DNA of 64,000 nt, from the NCBI RefSeq assembly GCF_028476545.1, contig NW_026732267.1, positions 266,001 through 330,000 on the forward strand, read 5' to 3'. Made by a program: the position numbers and the translations under genes. The notes below the pieces were generated by a model, which was given only the letters and a program-made list of their open reading frames with translations, searched no databases and was not told the DNA's origin. Of this stretch, positions 38,033 through 48,805 are shown piece by piece (the stretch's first letter is position 1; the number at the start of each line of letters is the position of its first letter). This DNA is from Physella acuta (lineage: Eukaryota > Mollusca > Gastropoda > Physidae).

Positions 38033-38846
38033 GTGCAGGTTAAACCCACAAATTGAAATGTAGGTGTTAGGACTTTTTTGAGTGATAAGAAAGTTGTAAC
38101 TAACATAGTATATGAAAAAAATATTTTAAAAATCACTAAAAAGTTATGGTTTTGTGAAAATATTTTCTAAAAAGTCATTTTTAGGGTAAAATAGCTCAAA
38201 ATTAGGTCTCATTGAAATCACAATAACACAGCTTCTGATTGTCAGAATAACACAAATCTTTAAAATAGTGTAATATACTCAATTACAAAACAATTAGAAA
38301 ATGTGAGACCTAAAAAATTTCCAAAAAGTAGGGAGTAGACTTTTTATTTTGTAAAATGAGAAGTTTCAAAGATATAGAAATTCTTTTAGTTCAACTTTAC
38401 AAGCAGTGCTCAGTAAACATGTGTGCGAAATTTCAGCTAAATACCTCAACTAGTTTTTTAGGTGCAATTTTGTTGAAAAGTAACATTTTGAAAAAAAACG
38501 CTAAACAGTGAAAAATATACTAAATTTGAAAAAAAACGAGAAAAAGCGAAAACTATACCAAATAAGTCATTTTTAAAACCTCCCAGTTACATAAATTGCA
38601 TCTGGAGCCTCTTACTCAGCAATAAGAACATCTATTTTAGTTAGTTTTTAATTTTTATGTTGCTAAATGTTGCTTAATATAGGCGAATTACGTCATTAGT
38701 CTCATTAATTAAAAAATTATAAAAAATACTAGCAATATGAAATTTTGCAAAATGATTATACAAAAATGTTCAGAATTGAATGTAGTTTCAGAAACAATAG
38801 ATTTTCAAAAATCAACATTTCTGACTTAAATATGTATTTTGGGGGG
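38033..38846 (+). repeat. Partial fifth unit: right-edge family A MITE
   Basis: It starts like units 2-4 (GTGCAGGTTAAACCC), but from about 38638 it carries different subtype bases (AGTTAG, GCTTAATATAGGCG, CTCATTAATT) that match the copy at 17758-18633. It breaks off at TTTTGGGGGG, where a foldback arm begins, and lacks the right terminus. This looks like the original unrecombined right-hand MITE. Confidence 0.85.
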
Positions 38847-39441
38847 TGCCCTGTCAAAACGACCTGGGACAAATAGGCCCCGTCAAAACGGCCCAGTTAA
38901 TATGACCCCGTCAAATCGACTCCCGACAAACCGACCCCGTCAAAATAGCCCCGTCAAAAGGGCCCCGACTTATTGGCTCCCGTCAAATGGGCTCCCGTCA
39001 TATTGACTTGCGACATATAGGCTCCCGACAAATGGGCTCCCGACATTTAGGCTCCCGACAAATAGACTTCCGACATATTGGCTCCCGACAGATAGGCTCA
39101 GGACATATTGGCTCCCGACAAATGGGCTCCCGACATATTGGCTCCCGACATAAGGGCTCACGATAAATGGGCTCCCGACTAATGGGCTCACGACATATTG
39201 GCTACCGACAATTGGGCTCCCGACATGTTGGCTCCCGACAAATGGGCTCCCGACAGTTGGGCTCCCGACAACAGTACTCCCGCCATGTTGGCTCCAGACA
39301 AAATGGCTCCCGACAATTGGACTAGACAAAAGAAATCCAGACATATTAGCTCCCGACTAAATGACTCCCGACTTATTGGCTCACTATAAAATGGCTCCGG
39401 TTAAATAACTCCCGACTTAAAACACTTCCCGACAAAGAAAC
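38847..39441. repeat. Solo foldback arm: minisatellite of GTCAAAACGGCCCC / GGCTCCCGACAAAT units
   Basis: It opens with GTGCCCTGTCAAAACGACC and consists of about 35 imperfect 15-17-bp units drifting from GTCAAAACGGCCCC to GGCTCCCGACAAATGG. It matches, inverted, the right arm of the complete foldback at 47706-48805 over its outer ~150 bp. No opposite arm was found nearby. The long frames across it (repeated VGSP/WAPD) are translated repeats. Confidence 0.8.
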
Positions 39442-39606
39442 CGTTTTCTGAGGAGTTATCACATTTTTATCTTTAAACAGTTCGCTTTCTACAAAGTTTC
39501 GAGTATTGTAATTTTATATTAACCTGATTTAAGTGCATGCTGAGCTGTTGTTTACGCCACACGACCCAAGCTCAGCTGTTTCTGTTTAAATTTAGCATGC
39601 ATGTTA

Positions 39607-39720
39607 CAGTGGCGGAACTAGAAAAAATGGGCCACCCCGCAAAGAAATTTTATATATATAAAAACACAATACGAACATAGGATACTCCTTACTGGCCTGA
39701 TCGGGTTTTGAAAAAAACAA
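39607..39720 (+). mobile_element. Left-end fragment of a CAGTGGCGGAACTA element
   Basis: Begins CAGTGGCGGAACTA and shares GGGCCACCCCGC, CGAACATAGGATACTC and GGCCTGATCGGGTTTTG with the fuller copy at 54342-54966. No matching right end is nearby. Confidence 0.55.
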
Positions 39721-40246
39721 ACAATGAAATCTAATCACAACAACATGTCATGTGAATGAGTGCATTGGTCTGTTTTGAAAATCTCTTGTTTTCATTTATG
39801 TTTAATACCTCTAATCATTAAGTCGATCAAAAGTATATCAATCATGAAGCTTTGTATAAGTAATGGTGTCTCGTGTTATGTTTATTTTTATGTTTTTTTT
39901 GTATTTATATTATTAATTTTAACTACGTTTCATTTTTAGACTATACCATTCTTTAGTACTTATTTTTTTTTAAAATAATAATTAAGATAAGTAATTGCTG
40001 TTTAATTTGATTATTACAAATCTATTAAAAGGAGCTTTTGAGCATCCCATTTGACTATTTGAAAAAGGGAAATAATTTATGGAAGTGGTTTGATCGTTTG
40101 CCTATCTTTCACACTACAGCTAATGTGTATATATATATTTTTTTTACACAACAGCACGTCTTAGCTGCTATATAACATCACTACTGTATTAGATCTGTGA
40201 TCTGTTTGTTATTTACAAAACCACTATCAAGGTGCTAGTGACGAAA

Positions 40247-40247
<1 letters not shown>
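39721..40247. other. No recognised feature
   Basis: AT-rich DNA with no coding or repeat structure that I can support. Confidence 0.4.

Positions 40248-40337
<90 letters not shown>
40248..40337. repeat. (AT)n microsatellite
   Basis: About 90 bp of TA repeat. Confidence 0.95.
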
Positions 40338-40342
<5 letters not shown>

Positions 40343-40554
40343 TTCAATTTTCTTTTTTTTTTTAAATAAATTACATATCTTTCATGCCATTTCACGTCTA
40401 TTTAATGTTATTGTTTTAAAAACACGATGAAAACCGAGAAGGTGGAACAATTTTTAAAAGTTATATTTAATATTATATGTATAACGGAATTAAAATCTAC
40501 ATTCTTCATATTTAATGTTTATTGCGTGTTATAAATATGCGTTATATTTTTGTG

Positions 40555-41259
40555 ACTTTTTACTTTCTCGTATATACGAAGTATAGAGAAAGTATTGTAA
40601 TCGTGCAAAAAAAAAAAATCGAGATTTTTACAGATCTCGACGTTTTACACCTCACTGATACGGAAAAACATAATTTTGCAATCTTGTCCGTATGTCTGTG
40701 TGTGTGTGTGTCTGTGTGTCTGTGTGTGTGTCCGTGTGTAAACACGATAACTTGAGTACCGTTACAGCTAGGTTGATGAAATTTCATATATAAGTATTAT
40801 ATCAAAATCGTAGATCCGTATCAACTTTTGAGCGATTTCCGATAACCGGAAGTGGTACTTTTCCTACTTTGAATTTTTCAAAAGCCTATAACTTGAGTAC
40901 TATTTCAGATAGATAAATGAAATTTCACATGTAAGTAACAGATCTAATTCTCTACCTTCTGTTAAATTTTGAGTAATTTCCGTTGACTGGAAGTAGTAAT
41001 TTACGCTACTTCCGATTTCTCAAAAAACTAATGTAAATTTTGAAAGTACTTATAATATTGCGCACTATTATGCGCTTTTTTATTGGGCGTTCACTTGGTG
41101 TGCAATTAATTTGTCTACGAGATTTTAGTCTATTTTTAAAACTTTAAGTATTTAAAATGGATTAAAAATCATGTCTATAGCCAGAGTTCCCATCCCCTGT
41201 TATTTTATATAAGAATATTCGAGAAAGTTTAGGGGAGATCACTCCCGGTTTATTTTCCT
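40555..41259 (+). mobile_element. Interspersed element with ACTTTCTCG palindromic end, copy 1
   Basis: It starts with a near-palindrome from ACTTTCTCGTATATACG to GTATAGAGAAAGT, followed by a poly-A run, a TG-rich microsatellite (about 40688-40735), several GGAAGTAGT/CTTCCG segments and CGTTCACTTGGTGTGC. It ends near TTAGGGGAGATCACTCCCGG. Two more copies, both inverted, are at about 53217-53748 and 61500-62055. It is non-coding and its class is unknown. A CGAGAAAGT at 41220-41228 mirrors the left end, but homology with copy 2 continues past it, so it is not the true boundary. Confidence 0.6.
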
Positions 41260-43257
41260 GTGACTTTTCCCTACGATCCGATAGGTCCTAGTGATAGCTG
41301 GTTATATTTAAGGTGCTTGTACACATCATAAACCATTTTGGGCTTAGAAACTAATGATTTTTACTTTACTATGGAGTTAATCTGTTCTGGAGATAATACA
41401 ATGTCCCATATGCAAATTTTGAGGTTGTGGTTATGCTGAATTAAACCAATTGATGTTCGTATTGTGTAAGATACAGCAAACTACAATCACTGCCTGTTTC
41501 CTGGTAGTGTGTTGTTATTGGCCGTGCCAGATATTTGAGCAGATGATGTATGATAGGCAACTATAGCAAATGAGGATAGGGGAAATGTTGAGTTAAGATA
41601 AGCTATTTAATAATTGTAATAACAGAGATACCATCACAACAACAAATGTAATTGGGTTTGTATGAATAATTAATGAATATCCTAAAATGCTATAGTGGTT
41701 GTCCATAAAAGAGATCAGTATCAGACTTTGAGGTAGTGGGGAAGATTCGGACCTTTGTGTCAAGGGGCCATGTGTTCAGAAAGTAAAATGTCACTTTTCC
41801 ATTTTTAAACACTCATGTTAAGAAACTAAATTTAAGCCTGTATTTGCATTATTAAAAGTTGTTTTATAAATTATTATAAAATAATTCATCAATAGGCCTA
41901 CATTAAATGTTGGAAAAGCACATAGATCTAAAAATATTTTCTAAAAATCATGCTTTAAAAACAAAATAGCAGTGGGGGTGCTGACTTAGGTTTAATGTTT
42001 TGGGGAATGGGGGAGGTCTGGCCTTTGGTAAGGATAGTGAGTGTGCTGGGGGGGGGGGGGAGGGAAACAAAACGTGACATCCGAATAGATGACCCATAGT
42101 CAGAGGTCGAACTAGAGGCCTATATTAAAATGTTGATGTTTACTTATTATTACATTATATTATATTAAATATAGCATCCCGTTCCTTTCACCACAACACA
42201 CTGACTATACTAATCCAAATTAAAATAAAAAAAGTTTGGTAAATTACTATTATATTATTAGTAATTGTTTTGTGCAAAAATATACTTTCTGGCAACAACC
42301 AATTGGAACCATTTGGAACCACTTTTTCTACCTATTACGATCCTTTTTTTTTAATTTGATATAGATATTCATAACTGGAAATGATAAAATAACCAAATTG
42401 GCGCAATTTTTTTATTGTAAAGAGAACAAAAATTAACAAATAAGAACAATGCGTTTTCTTCATTCCATTTTCAATGACAAAAAAAAACAATAACAATTCT
42501 AGTGTACAGTGAAAATATATTTAAGCAGAACAACGTGCTCTTAGTTTTACTTGCATCTAATAATATATAACATGTAGTAAAAACAAGCACAAACTGGTCC
42601 TACAAAAAATTTGTCTATTTATTGATAAAAAATACATTGAAATACAATTAAAATTGTCAAATAACTAGGTCTATATAAAAATAAATTAAAATCATATTAG
42701 ATATGTCCACTTGTGACCAAAACAATAAGTGTAACAAAAGCCAATAAAATATTTGACAATTTAGCGTTGAATGATAATAAATATTGACAAAAAAAGTACG
42801 AAATTTTATATATGACAAATATTAACTTGAAAAGCATTAATATGGTACATCAAATGAAAGATAATTTAAGCAGAATAAAAAGTTAAAACCTCTATTCAGT
42901 AAAAAAAAAAATCTGCTGAAGAATAATTTATTCTAACTGTATACATCAAAAGCATTCGCTTTTAATATTTTTATTATCTTATTATTTTTGTTATTGATGT
43001 GTCACCATTAATGACACTGACAAAACGGTAAATTTATTTTTCAAAACATGCTTTTCAAATAAATCCAACATACATTTAACGGAGTTTAAAGAAAATATCT
43101 ATATATTTTTTTTAAAATACCATATTTCGACAGATAGACAAACTTAATCCACATATAAATTTTATTCGTGTAGTTTAAAGGTTTGTTTTCTCGCCAATTT
43201 GGACGATTTATTATTTATATTAATAATGCACTCAACACTATTTGACAATCAATTTGG
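41260..43257. other. AT-rich stretch, no recognised feature
   Basis: Two kb downstream of the SPRY gene without open frames, splice-site pairs or repeats that I can support, apart from a poly-G run near 42050. Confidence 0.45.
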
Positions 43258-43922
43258 TTTTTACAAGCTTTTATTTAACTCACTTCCTCTGTCTGTCTGT
43301 CTGTCTAGACGGAAACGCAGGAGTGAAAATTCGGACAGTTCTACTTGACCGATACGATTCACAGTTGGCACGTGGGTCAAGACATGAAGACAATGCAATC
43401 TGAAACTAAATTTGACTTAATTGGATGCCTAATTAATTTTTTATGAATTAATTAAAATTTGGACCGAATTAGTAGGCATGTCTAGCCAACCACACCACAC
43501 GCGTCATCACCTTCAATAGCTGCGCCATCACGTAATGGCTGCGTTCAAAAACCATTGCCCGCCTACTGAACGTGATGTTCAGTAGGCGCGCAATGGTTTT
43601 TAGTCATGTAACTCTATTGTAAATAAAACATGTAAAGTACTGAAAAAAAAATCATAAAAAACGTTTTAATAACAAGCTTTTATGTAATGATGCACTAAAA
43701 AGTAGAAAATAAATTATAGACTACTATTTAAATAACTATAAAGAAAAGCGTGGGTGTCTTCCTTAACATTAGTAAAGGTATCCAATAGATACTAAAGTGA
43801 CCCACGCTTTTCTTTATAGTTATTTAAATAGTAGTCTATAATTTATTTTCTACTTTTTACTATTTTTAGTGCATCATTACATAAAAGCTTGTTATTAAAA
43901 CGTTTTTTATGAATTTTTTTTT
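43258..43922. mobile_element. Palindromic foldback-type element, copy 1
   Basis: The outer ends contain ACAAGCTTTTAT and ATAAAAGCTTGT. Inside are two hairpins: one at about 43546-43602 with AAAAACCATTG arms, and a large one whose arms (about 43652-43754 and 43800-43912) pair over roughly 100 nt around the loop near 43755-43799. A second copy in opposite orientation is inserted in the RTE LINE (57486-58112), and a 60-bp piece is at about 59785-59845. It lies 68 bp past the stop codon of the SPRY gene, so it probably forms part of its 3' UTR or 3' flank. Confidence 0.65.
43842..43847 (-). promoter_or_regulatory. Candidate poly(A) signal of the SPRY gene
   Basis: AATAAA on the minus strand, about 143 nt past the stop codon. 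It is the first canonical hexamer that I see downstream and it lies inside a foldback arm, so use of a transposon-derived signal is possible but unproven. Confidence 0.3.
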
Positions 43923-43989
43923 ACAAAACTTGAGAAAACTGTTTTTGCCTTAAAAGTACATGTATGTACATTATCTAAAGTATTTACAT

Positions 43990-44319
43990 TTAGACATCAG
44001 ATGTTAATGGAAACTGCATTTTTACCCTCTGGCTAACAGTAAATACAGGAAAGGATTTGATACACAAATCTGGAAATGCTCCAGCAGAGCTGTATTCATT
44101 AGTAAGGATTAGAATTCTTTTACCACAGACTGCAATAACTAAACTGCTTTGAACAATTTTATAAGTCATAAACAAGCCTATTTGAGTTTTATCCACAGAA
44201 ATAGTTACAGATAAAGGCAGGTCATTTAAAGGTATGATAGGACTTAATTTACTGTTTTGACAAACTGCTATAGTTCCATCAACACAGACAACGGCAAGAG
44301 AGTCGGCATTCATTCCCAC
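43990..44319 (-). CDS. SPRY gene terminal exon (SPRY C-terminal half)
   Basis: The acceptor is TTTTTACAG before GTGGGAATG (exon starts at 44319, phase 0). The frame runs 109 residues to TAA at 43990-43992. It begins VGMNADSLAVVCVDGTI, where SPRY domains have a G/N-x-x-S-x-x-x-x-x-x-G strand. It continues LPLSVTISVDKTQIGLFMTY, matching the 'V-x-x-D-x-x-x-x-x-L-x-x-Y' strand, and ends FPVFTVSQRVKMQF. The FPVF-V ending is close to the end of SPRY domains such as that of BSPRY. The upstream exon ends in phase 0 at CAG/GTATCG, so the join gives KPLVSKEQ-VGMNAD. Confidence 0.8.
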   Translation of the reverse strand: MGMNADSLAVVCVDGTIAVCQNSKLSPIIPLNDLPLSVTISVDKTQIGLFMTYKIVQSSLVIAVCGKRILILTNEYSSAGAFPDLCIKSFPVFTVSQRVKMQFPLTSDV

Positions 44320-44415
44320 CTGTAAAAAAAAAAGCAAATCAGGTAATTGGAAGCTGTATGTATTTGAATAATAATAATCATTAAAAACAAACACTAACTA
44401 AACTTTAGACTAACC

Positions 44416-44514
44416 CAGTGGTCGGCAACCTTTTTAGACGGAAGAGCCAAAAGATGCAATTTACAAAATTTACCAGTTTTTAAAGAGCCACTTACATTTT
44501 TTTTCAATATATAG

Positions 44515-44566
<52 letters not shown>

Positions 44567-45468
44567 CTTTAAATATAAAATAATAGTTATTCATAATTTT
44601 AAAAAAATACACGTTTCGCACAAAACATATTATAGTATTTTAAATTACTAATCATAAAATATAACTAATCATTGAATATTTACATTAGTTACATCAATGG
44701 GAGCATTGACCTTGCATGCCGGTTGAAAATTTGGTTAAATCTGGCTCATAACTTCTTGTTTCAGGAGGTTTCAAGCACGCCTCTAGATTTTTATTAGTTG
44801 TTGGCTTCTTACTTAACTTTTTATTATATTCATGTAAGACTTGTAAGAAATCTCTTGCTAGCACGAATATGTTGACCTAAAGATCGTCAGCACTCCAGAT
44901 GTCAACTTCTCCACGTTACTGTACCATCCTGCAAATCTATTCCATGCGTCACGTATGAGTGTCTTAACTCGCGATATTTCTTTTACAGCTGTCCAGTTCA
45001 TGATAATAGTTGCATTGGTTTCTAGATAAATTTTTTCAGATTTTTTTTTAAATCAAGTAATTTACCGCTCTCCGTGTCTTTAACAAAAAAAGTAATTTTT
45101 TTCTCGAAACATCAACCTCAAGCAAGGCACAGGCACAGGCTAAGTTTTCATTTCCTTGCAGTTTTACATTTAGCTGGTTTAGTTTCTTTGTGATATCCGC
45201 CATGAAGTTGAATGTTTCAATTCGGGATGAACAGTTTAATAGGAAGTAGGCCTACATTGAAAATAGGGAGTACCTAAATATTCTAATAGAATAACGAGTG
45301 TTTATTGTTTATGTTTATGATTATATAATTTATTACCGAGTGTTGCAACACAATATTTTTATGAGTTTTGAAAATAAAATAAAATAATTATTAATATATG
45401 TGCATGGAGCCGAAGAGCCGCATCAAGAGAGCTGTATGCGATCGCGAGCCGCAGGTTGCCGATCCCTG
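44416..45468 (-). mobile_element. hAT transposon relic with 8-bp target duplication
   Basis: It has a perfect 8-bp duplication, GACTAACC, at 44408-44415 and 45469-45476. Termini CAGTGGTCGGCAACC and GGTTGCCGATCCCTG are inverted (13 of 15 match) and of the Charlie/hAT type. On the minus strand the interior (about 45210-44700) preserves a decayed transposase segment starting MADITKKLNQLNVKLQG, a pattern found in ZBED5-like hAT transposases, with many stops and shifts. An (AT)n tract lies at 44517-44565. It sits in the last intron of the SPRY gene, only about 90 bp upstream of its terminal exon. Confidence 0.85.
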
Positions 45469-45476
45469 GACTAACC

Positions 45477-46849
45477 GGTATGGGCGCCCACAAAATTGAG
45501 TGTTCTCAATACACACTTAAACATACTTATTCATATTTCCTGTTATTTATTGTATGGGCTTTTTATTTTATAAATTCTTATACAATGACTTTTATCTGTT
45601 ATTTTAACACAGGCTTTAAATTAACACATTTTGAATAAAATTTCAAGTAGGCTGTTTTCCGAGGTAAATTATACTTAAAAAAAACCAGTTTATTTCTTAA
45701 CATTCTCATTTAAAAAAAATTTAACAATGTTAGTCATTTTCTGTTCGACTGGTAACTTGCAAGTTTCGAGCACGGATCCCAGTTTCAAACCCGTAAGACA
45801 TCCTTATGTCTACAAGTCTACCCAACTTTGATTATTAATGGAGTAAAGTATAATTATAAATTATACAAAGACACTAAAATTAGTTAATATACATTTCTAT
45901 AATATACATATTATATATATATATCAAATTTATAAAGAAGAAATGGACTCAGTGCCTCTGTATGTAGGCTATATTCGTGAAAGACATGCATATAATAAAC
46001 AAAAAACTCCTTGATCGTCATTGTGTAATATTTTTTAAGTGTTCATTTTAGTACTAAGATCTAAATTGATGATTTTTTTAAAACTCAATATTGATTAATT
46101 TCAAACTAAATTTTCATTTTACTACTTATCATTTTGATTGACGTAATGTGCAGTAAACAAAATATAACTAAATGTGTTGCCCGTTTACATAAATTCCAAT
46201 TTTGTTTGAAAAAAAGTATACAAACTACATCTCTTCGTATTAATTACTTACCAAGAACAAAAGAGAACAAATTTTTTACTTTTTCTTTTTTTAGTTGTTT
46301 TTTTTATGTTGAAAAAAAAAACAATTATCTAATTAGTATGGATTGATAAAGTGCCGTGTGGTAGGTAAAATACGGGTATTTTAAGTACTACCTTTTATTT
46401 ATTTTCTAAACTGAATGTGCGGTTTGCTAATTATTATTTTTGATCAGTAAGAGTTTTGGAAGCCGTTCATAAATGTCATCTACGTTAATGTTTCCATTTG
46501 CGTTATTGTTTGCGTTTGTATGTGTGTGTGTGTTTGCTATTGTGATAAAAAATGTGATTGCGTTTGTTTTAGTGTTTGTGTCTGCGTTTGTGTTTGCTTT
46601 TGTATTTGCGTTGGTTGTGGTTACGTTTAGAGTTAGTTAGGTTTAGGGTTATGTGTTATTTTCTCAAATGTCCTTATTTGCATATAGACAATCAATTGGA
46701 AAAGTAATATGCGACCAAGTTAGGTCTCGTGCGACACCTTCCTCAAGGCACCCAAATGCGACAGAGGCGTGTACAACCTCCTGTCTGTAGGTATTCGACC
46801 GCGACTTATGAATTCCCGCATCTAGGTCGCGGCCGCCTCATTTGACACC
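45477..46849. other. Intronic AT-rich DNA with a (TTTGYG)n-like run
   Basis: Intron of the SPRY gene on the other strand. About 46498-46630 is a degenerate hexamer-like run of GTTTGCGTTTGTGTTTGC words ending in GTTTAGGGTTA. No exon was recognised. Confidence 0.45.
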
Positions 46850-47469
46850 GATCCACCCACCTGATTATAAAGAAGCACACTCTGCCCGCAGGTTCAATAC
46901 TCTAACACTTTATTCCTTCATGAATAATCAGTTCAGATAATTAGGTGAATCTCAACAGACCTCCAATGTCACAGGCCCACACACTATATCACTCTGCATC
47001 TCACTCAGTGTTTCTTCCTGACTTTTTTCTACGGGGGGGGGGGCCACTTGAAATTTTCGGGGGGGGGGGGGGGCGGTAGACTTTCTTCTGGGGTGGGGGC
47101 GGACACTGTTAAAAGTATATATTTTCTATATAAATTTCATTTCGTTCGGGGGGGGGGGGGGGGCGGAAGAAACTGATTTCACTCTACTAACACTGGTCTC
47201 TGCATACAATCCATTCTCCATCTCTCGACCTTTCTGCCTTCGATGGTTCCATCTACTCTCTCGCTTCTGCATACATCTTCTGTCTCTCCCTACCGAAAAG
47301 TATCACTGCTTATATACTACAGTCACACATAGATGTACATCCGGTGTTGTCAACAATGTCAAACTATTCTATCTCGGTACCATCTATTGCATAGTCTCTA
47401 TTAATAGCTCTTGTCCATTTGTCTTCAAGTTTTCAAGTCATATTCTATTTTAGTAACACCTGTTACGTC
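46850..47469 (-). mobile_element. Probable solo LTR (LTR-retrotransposon fossil)
   Basis: On the minus strand the segment begins TGTGACGTAACAGGTG near 47466. It carries a TATA-like GTATATAAGCAG (about 47308-47320) and an AATAAAGTGTT poly(A)-type signal (about 46908-46917), then a GC-richer end: the layout of an LTR. No gag or pol coding and no second LTR are seen in the window, so it is a lone fossil terminal repeat, probably Gypsy-like. The left boundary is approximate. A hAT MITE is inserted within it (47006-47175). Confidence 0.45.
47006..47175. mobile_element. G-rich hAT-like MITE inside the LTR
   Basis: Ends CAGTGTTTCTTCC and GGAAGAAACTG are inverted. Flanking octamers ATCTCACT and ATTTCACT match in seven of eight positions, consistent with a hAT duplication. 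The interior holds three poly-G runs. Confidence 0.6.
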
Positions 47470-47659
47470 ACAACAGTTTCATAATAATTATAAATAACTC
47501 AGATCAGTTCTGGCAATTATCTTGCCTTGTTGGACACTATTACGTTGTTTTTGTAACTACACTAGTTACAAATATATTTCCTAAACCCCGTCAATACCGG
47601 GTATATGCTGCTTAATAAACACAGACGTCACGGACCTTTACAGGGACGGCTAGTATATA

Positions 47660-47705
47660 TCTTCCTAAATCTATCTATATATATAAAAATCTATCTATAA
47701 AAAGC
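47660..47705 (+). repeat. Left piece of an interrupted Helitron-like repeat
   Basis: The CTATCTATATATATAAAA type of sequence is a common edge of Helitron/Helentron-derived repeats in invertebrates. It is continued by 48806 onward after the 1100-bp foldback insertion. Class assignment is by resemblance only. Confidence 0.4.
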
Positions 47706-48805
47706 CGTGCGGCGTCAAAACGACCAATGACAAAACGGCCCCGTCAAAACGACCCCAACATAAGAGCCCCGTCAAATTGACCCCGTCAAAAAGGCCAGCG
47801 ACATATGGACCCGTCATAAAGGCTCCCGATAAATAGGCTCCCGTCATTCAGGCTCCCGACAAATAGGCTCCTGTTATATAGGCTCTCGACAAAAGGGCTC
47901 CAGTCAATAAGGCTCCTGACAAATAGGCTCCCGTCATTTTGGCTCCCGTCATTTAGTTTTTTCCACAAAACGGCCCCGTCATTTCTACTCCCGACAAATA
48001 GGCTCCCGCCATTTAGTTTCTCCCCAAAACGGCCCCTCGACAAATAGGCTAGCGTAAATTTGGCTCACGACAAAAAGGCTCCTGTCAATTTGGCTCCAGA
48101 CAAAAGGACCACTGACAATACCGTTTCTGTAGAGACTAAGTCTCCCGGCAAAGCGGTCTCATTGAATATGACACCTGCCAGTGGGACCCCTTCATCAATA
48201 TTCTTTAGAGTTCGCTTATCCAACACTCTTAAGTAATACAACGTATGCATCTCTTGTTCGGCAGGCCTTATTTTTATATTAGTTTATCTATTATAAATTA
48301 TAGTATGTTTTAATTGAAGGGTCATCTATCTATGACTTCCATAATTGAGTCGGTTATAGGCTGTTCCAACTCAGTGTGTGGGGAGAAGGGTTCGAGCTAT
48401 ACCTTCCTACCTCCAGTATGTTTGTAGGTTATCAAAACAAAATGTCGTTATCCTGTAAATATCATGTATATCATCTTCGCTTTTATGCAACAGATCTTTA
48501 TCAAAATTTTAGAATTGGTAGATTTTAGCTGTTAACGGCTTGATTTGTTTGTGAATTGACGTTGGTTCATGAAAAACAATTTCATTCAGGCATTAAAGAG
48601 GTTATAGTAGTAGTGGAGGTAGGACAAAATGGTTACTTTTATGCCAATAGTGGTCGTGCCATTCATTTGTCTGGAGCCAATATGTCGGGAGTCATTTTGT
48701 CGGAAGCCAATATGTCTATTTTGACTGGGTCGTTTTGTCGGGGGTCGATTTGACGGGGTCATATTAACGGGGCCGATTTATCCCGGGCCGTTTTGACAGG
48801 GCACC
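47706..48805. mobile_element. Complete foldback element with 9-bp target duplication
   Basis: Perfect 9-bp duplications, ATAAAAAGC, are at 47697-47705 and 48806-48814. The left arm (47706 to about 48120) consists of GTCAAAACGACCCC / GGCTCCCGACAAAT units. The right arm (about 48655-48805) is the same repeat inverted, ending CCGTTTTGACAGGGCACC. The middle contains a segment (48343-48500) also found at 18634-18800. Long repeat-built inverted arms with a 9-bp duplication match FB-type / Mutator-like foldback elements. No transposase is present. Confidence 0.75.
48343..48500. repeat. Interspersed repeat shared with 18634-18800
   Basis: Shares GAGTCGGTTATAGGCT, GTAGGTTATCAAAACAAAAT and CATGTATATCAT in order with the 18.6-kb site. 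It lies within the foldback interior here, so it was carried by, or inserted into, that element. Confidence 0.55.

Noticed and set aside
38970-39344. 124-codon VGSP-repeat frame, and a WAPD-repeat frame on the other strand
   Set aside because: Both are read-through of the 15-17-bp minisatellite units of the foldback arm. Open frames on both strands are expected of such repeats.
38847-39441. CRISPR-like appearance of regularly repeated short units
   Set aside because: Units are contiguous and imperfect with no unique spacers. The context is a eukaryotic foldback element.
46590-46650. Interstitial telomere-like sequence (TTTAGGGTTA)
   Set aside because: Only about one and a half TTAGGG units follow a GTTTGCG-type low-complexity run, too little for a telomeric remnant.
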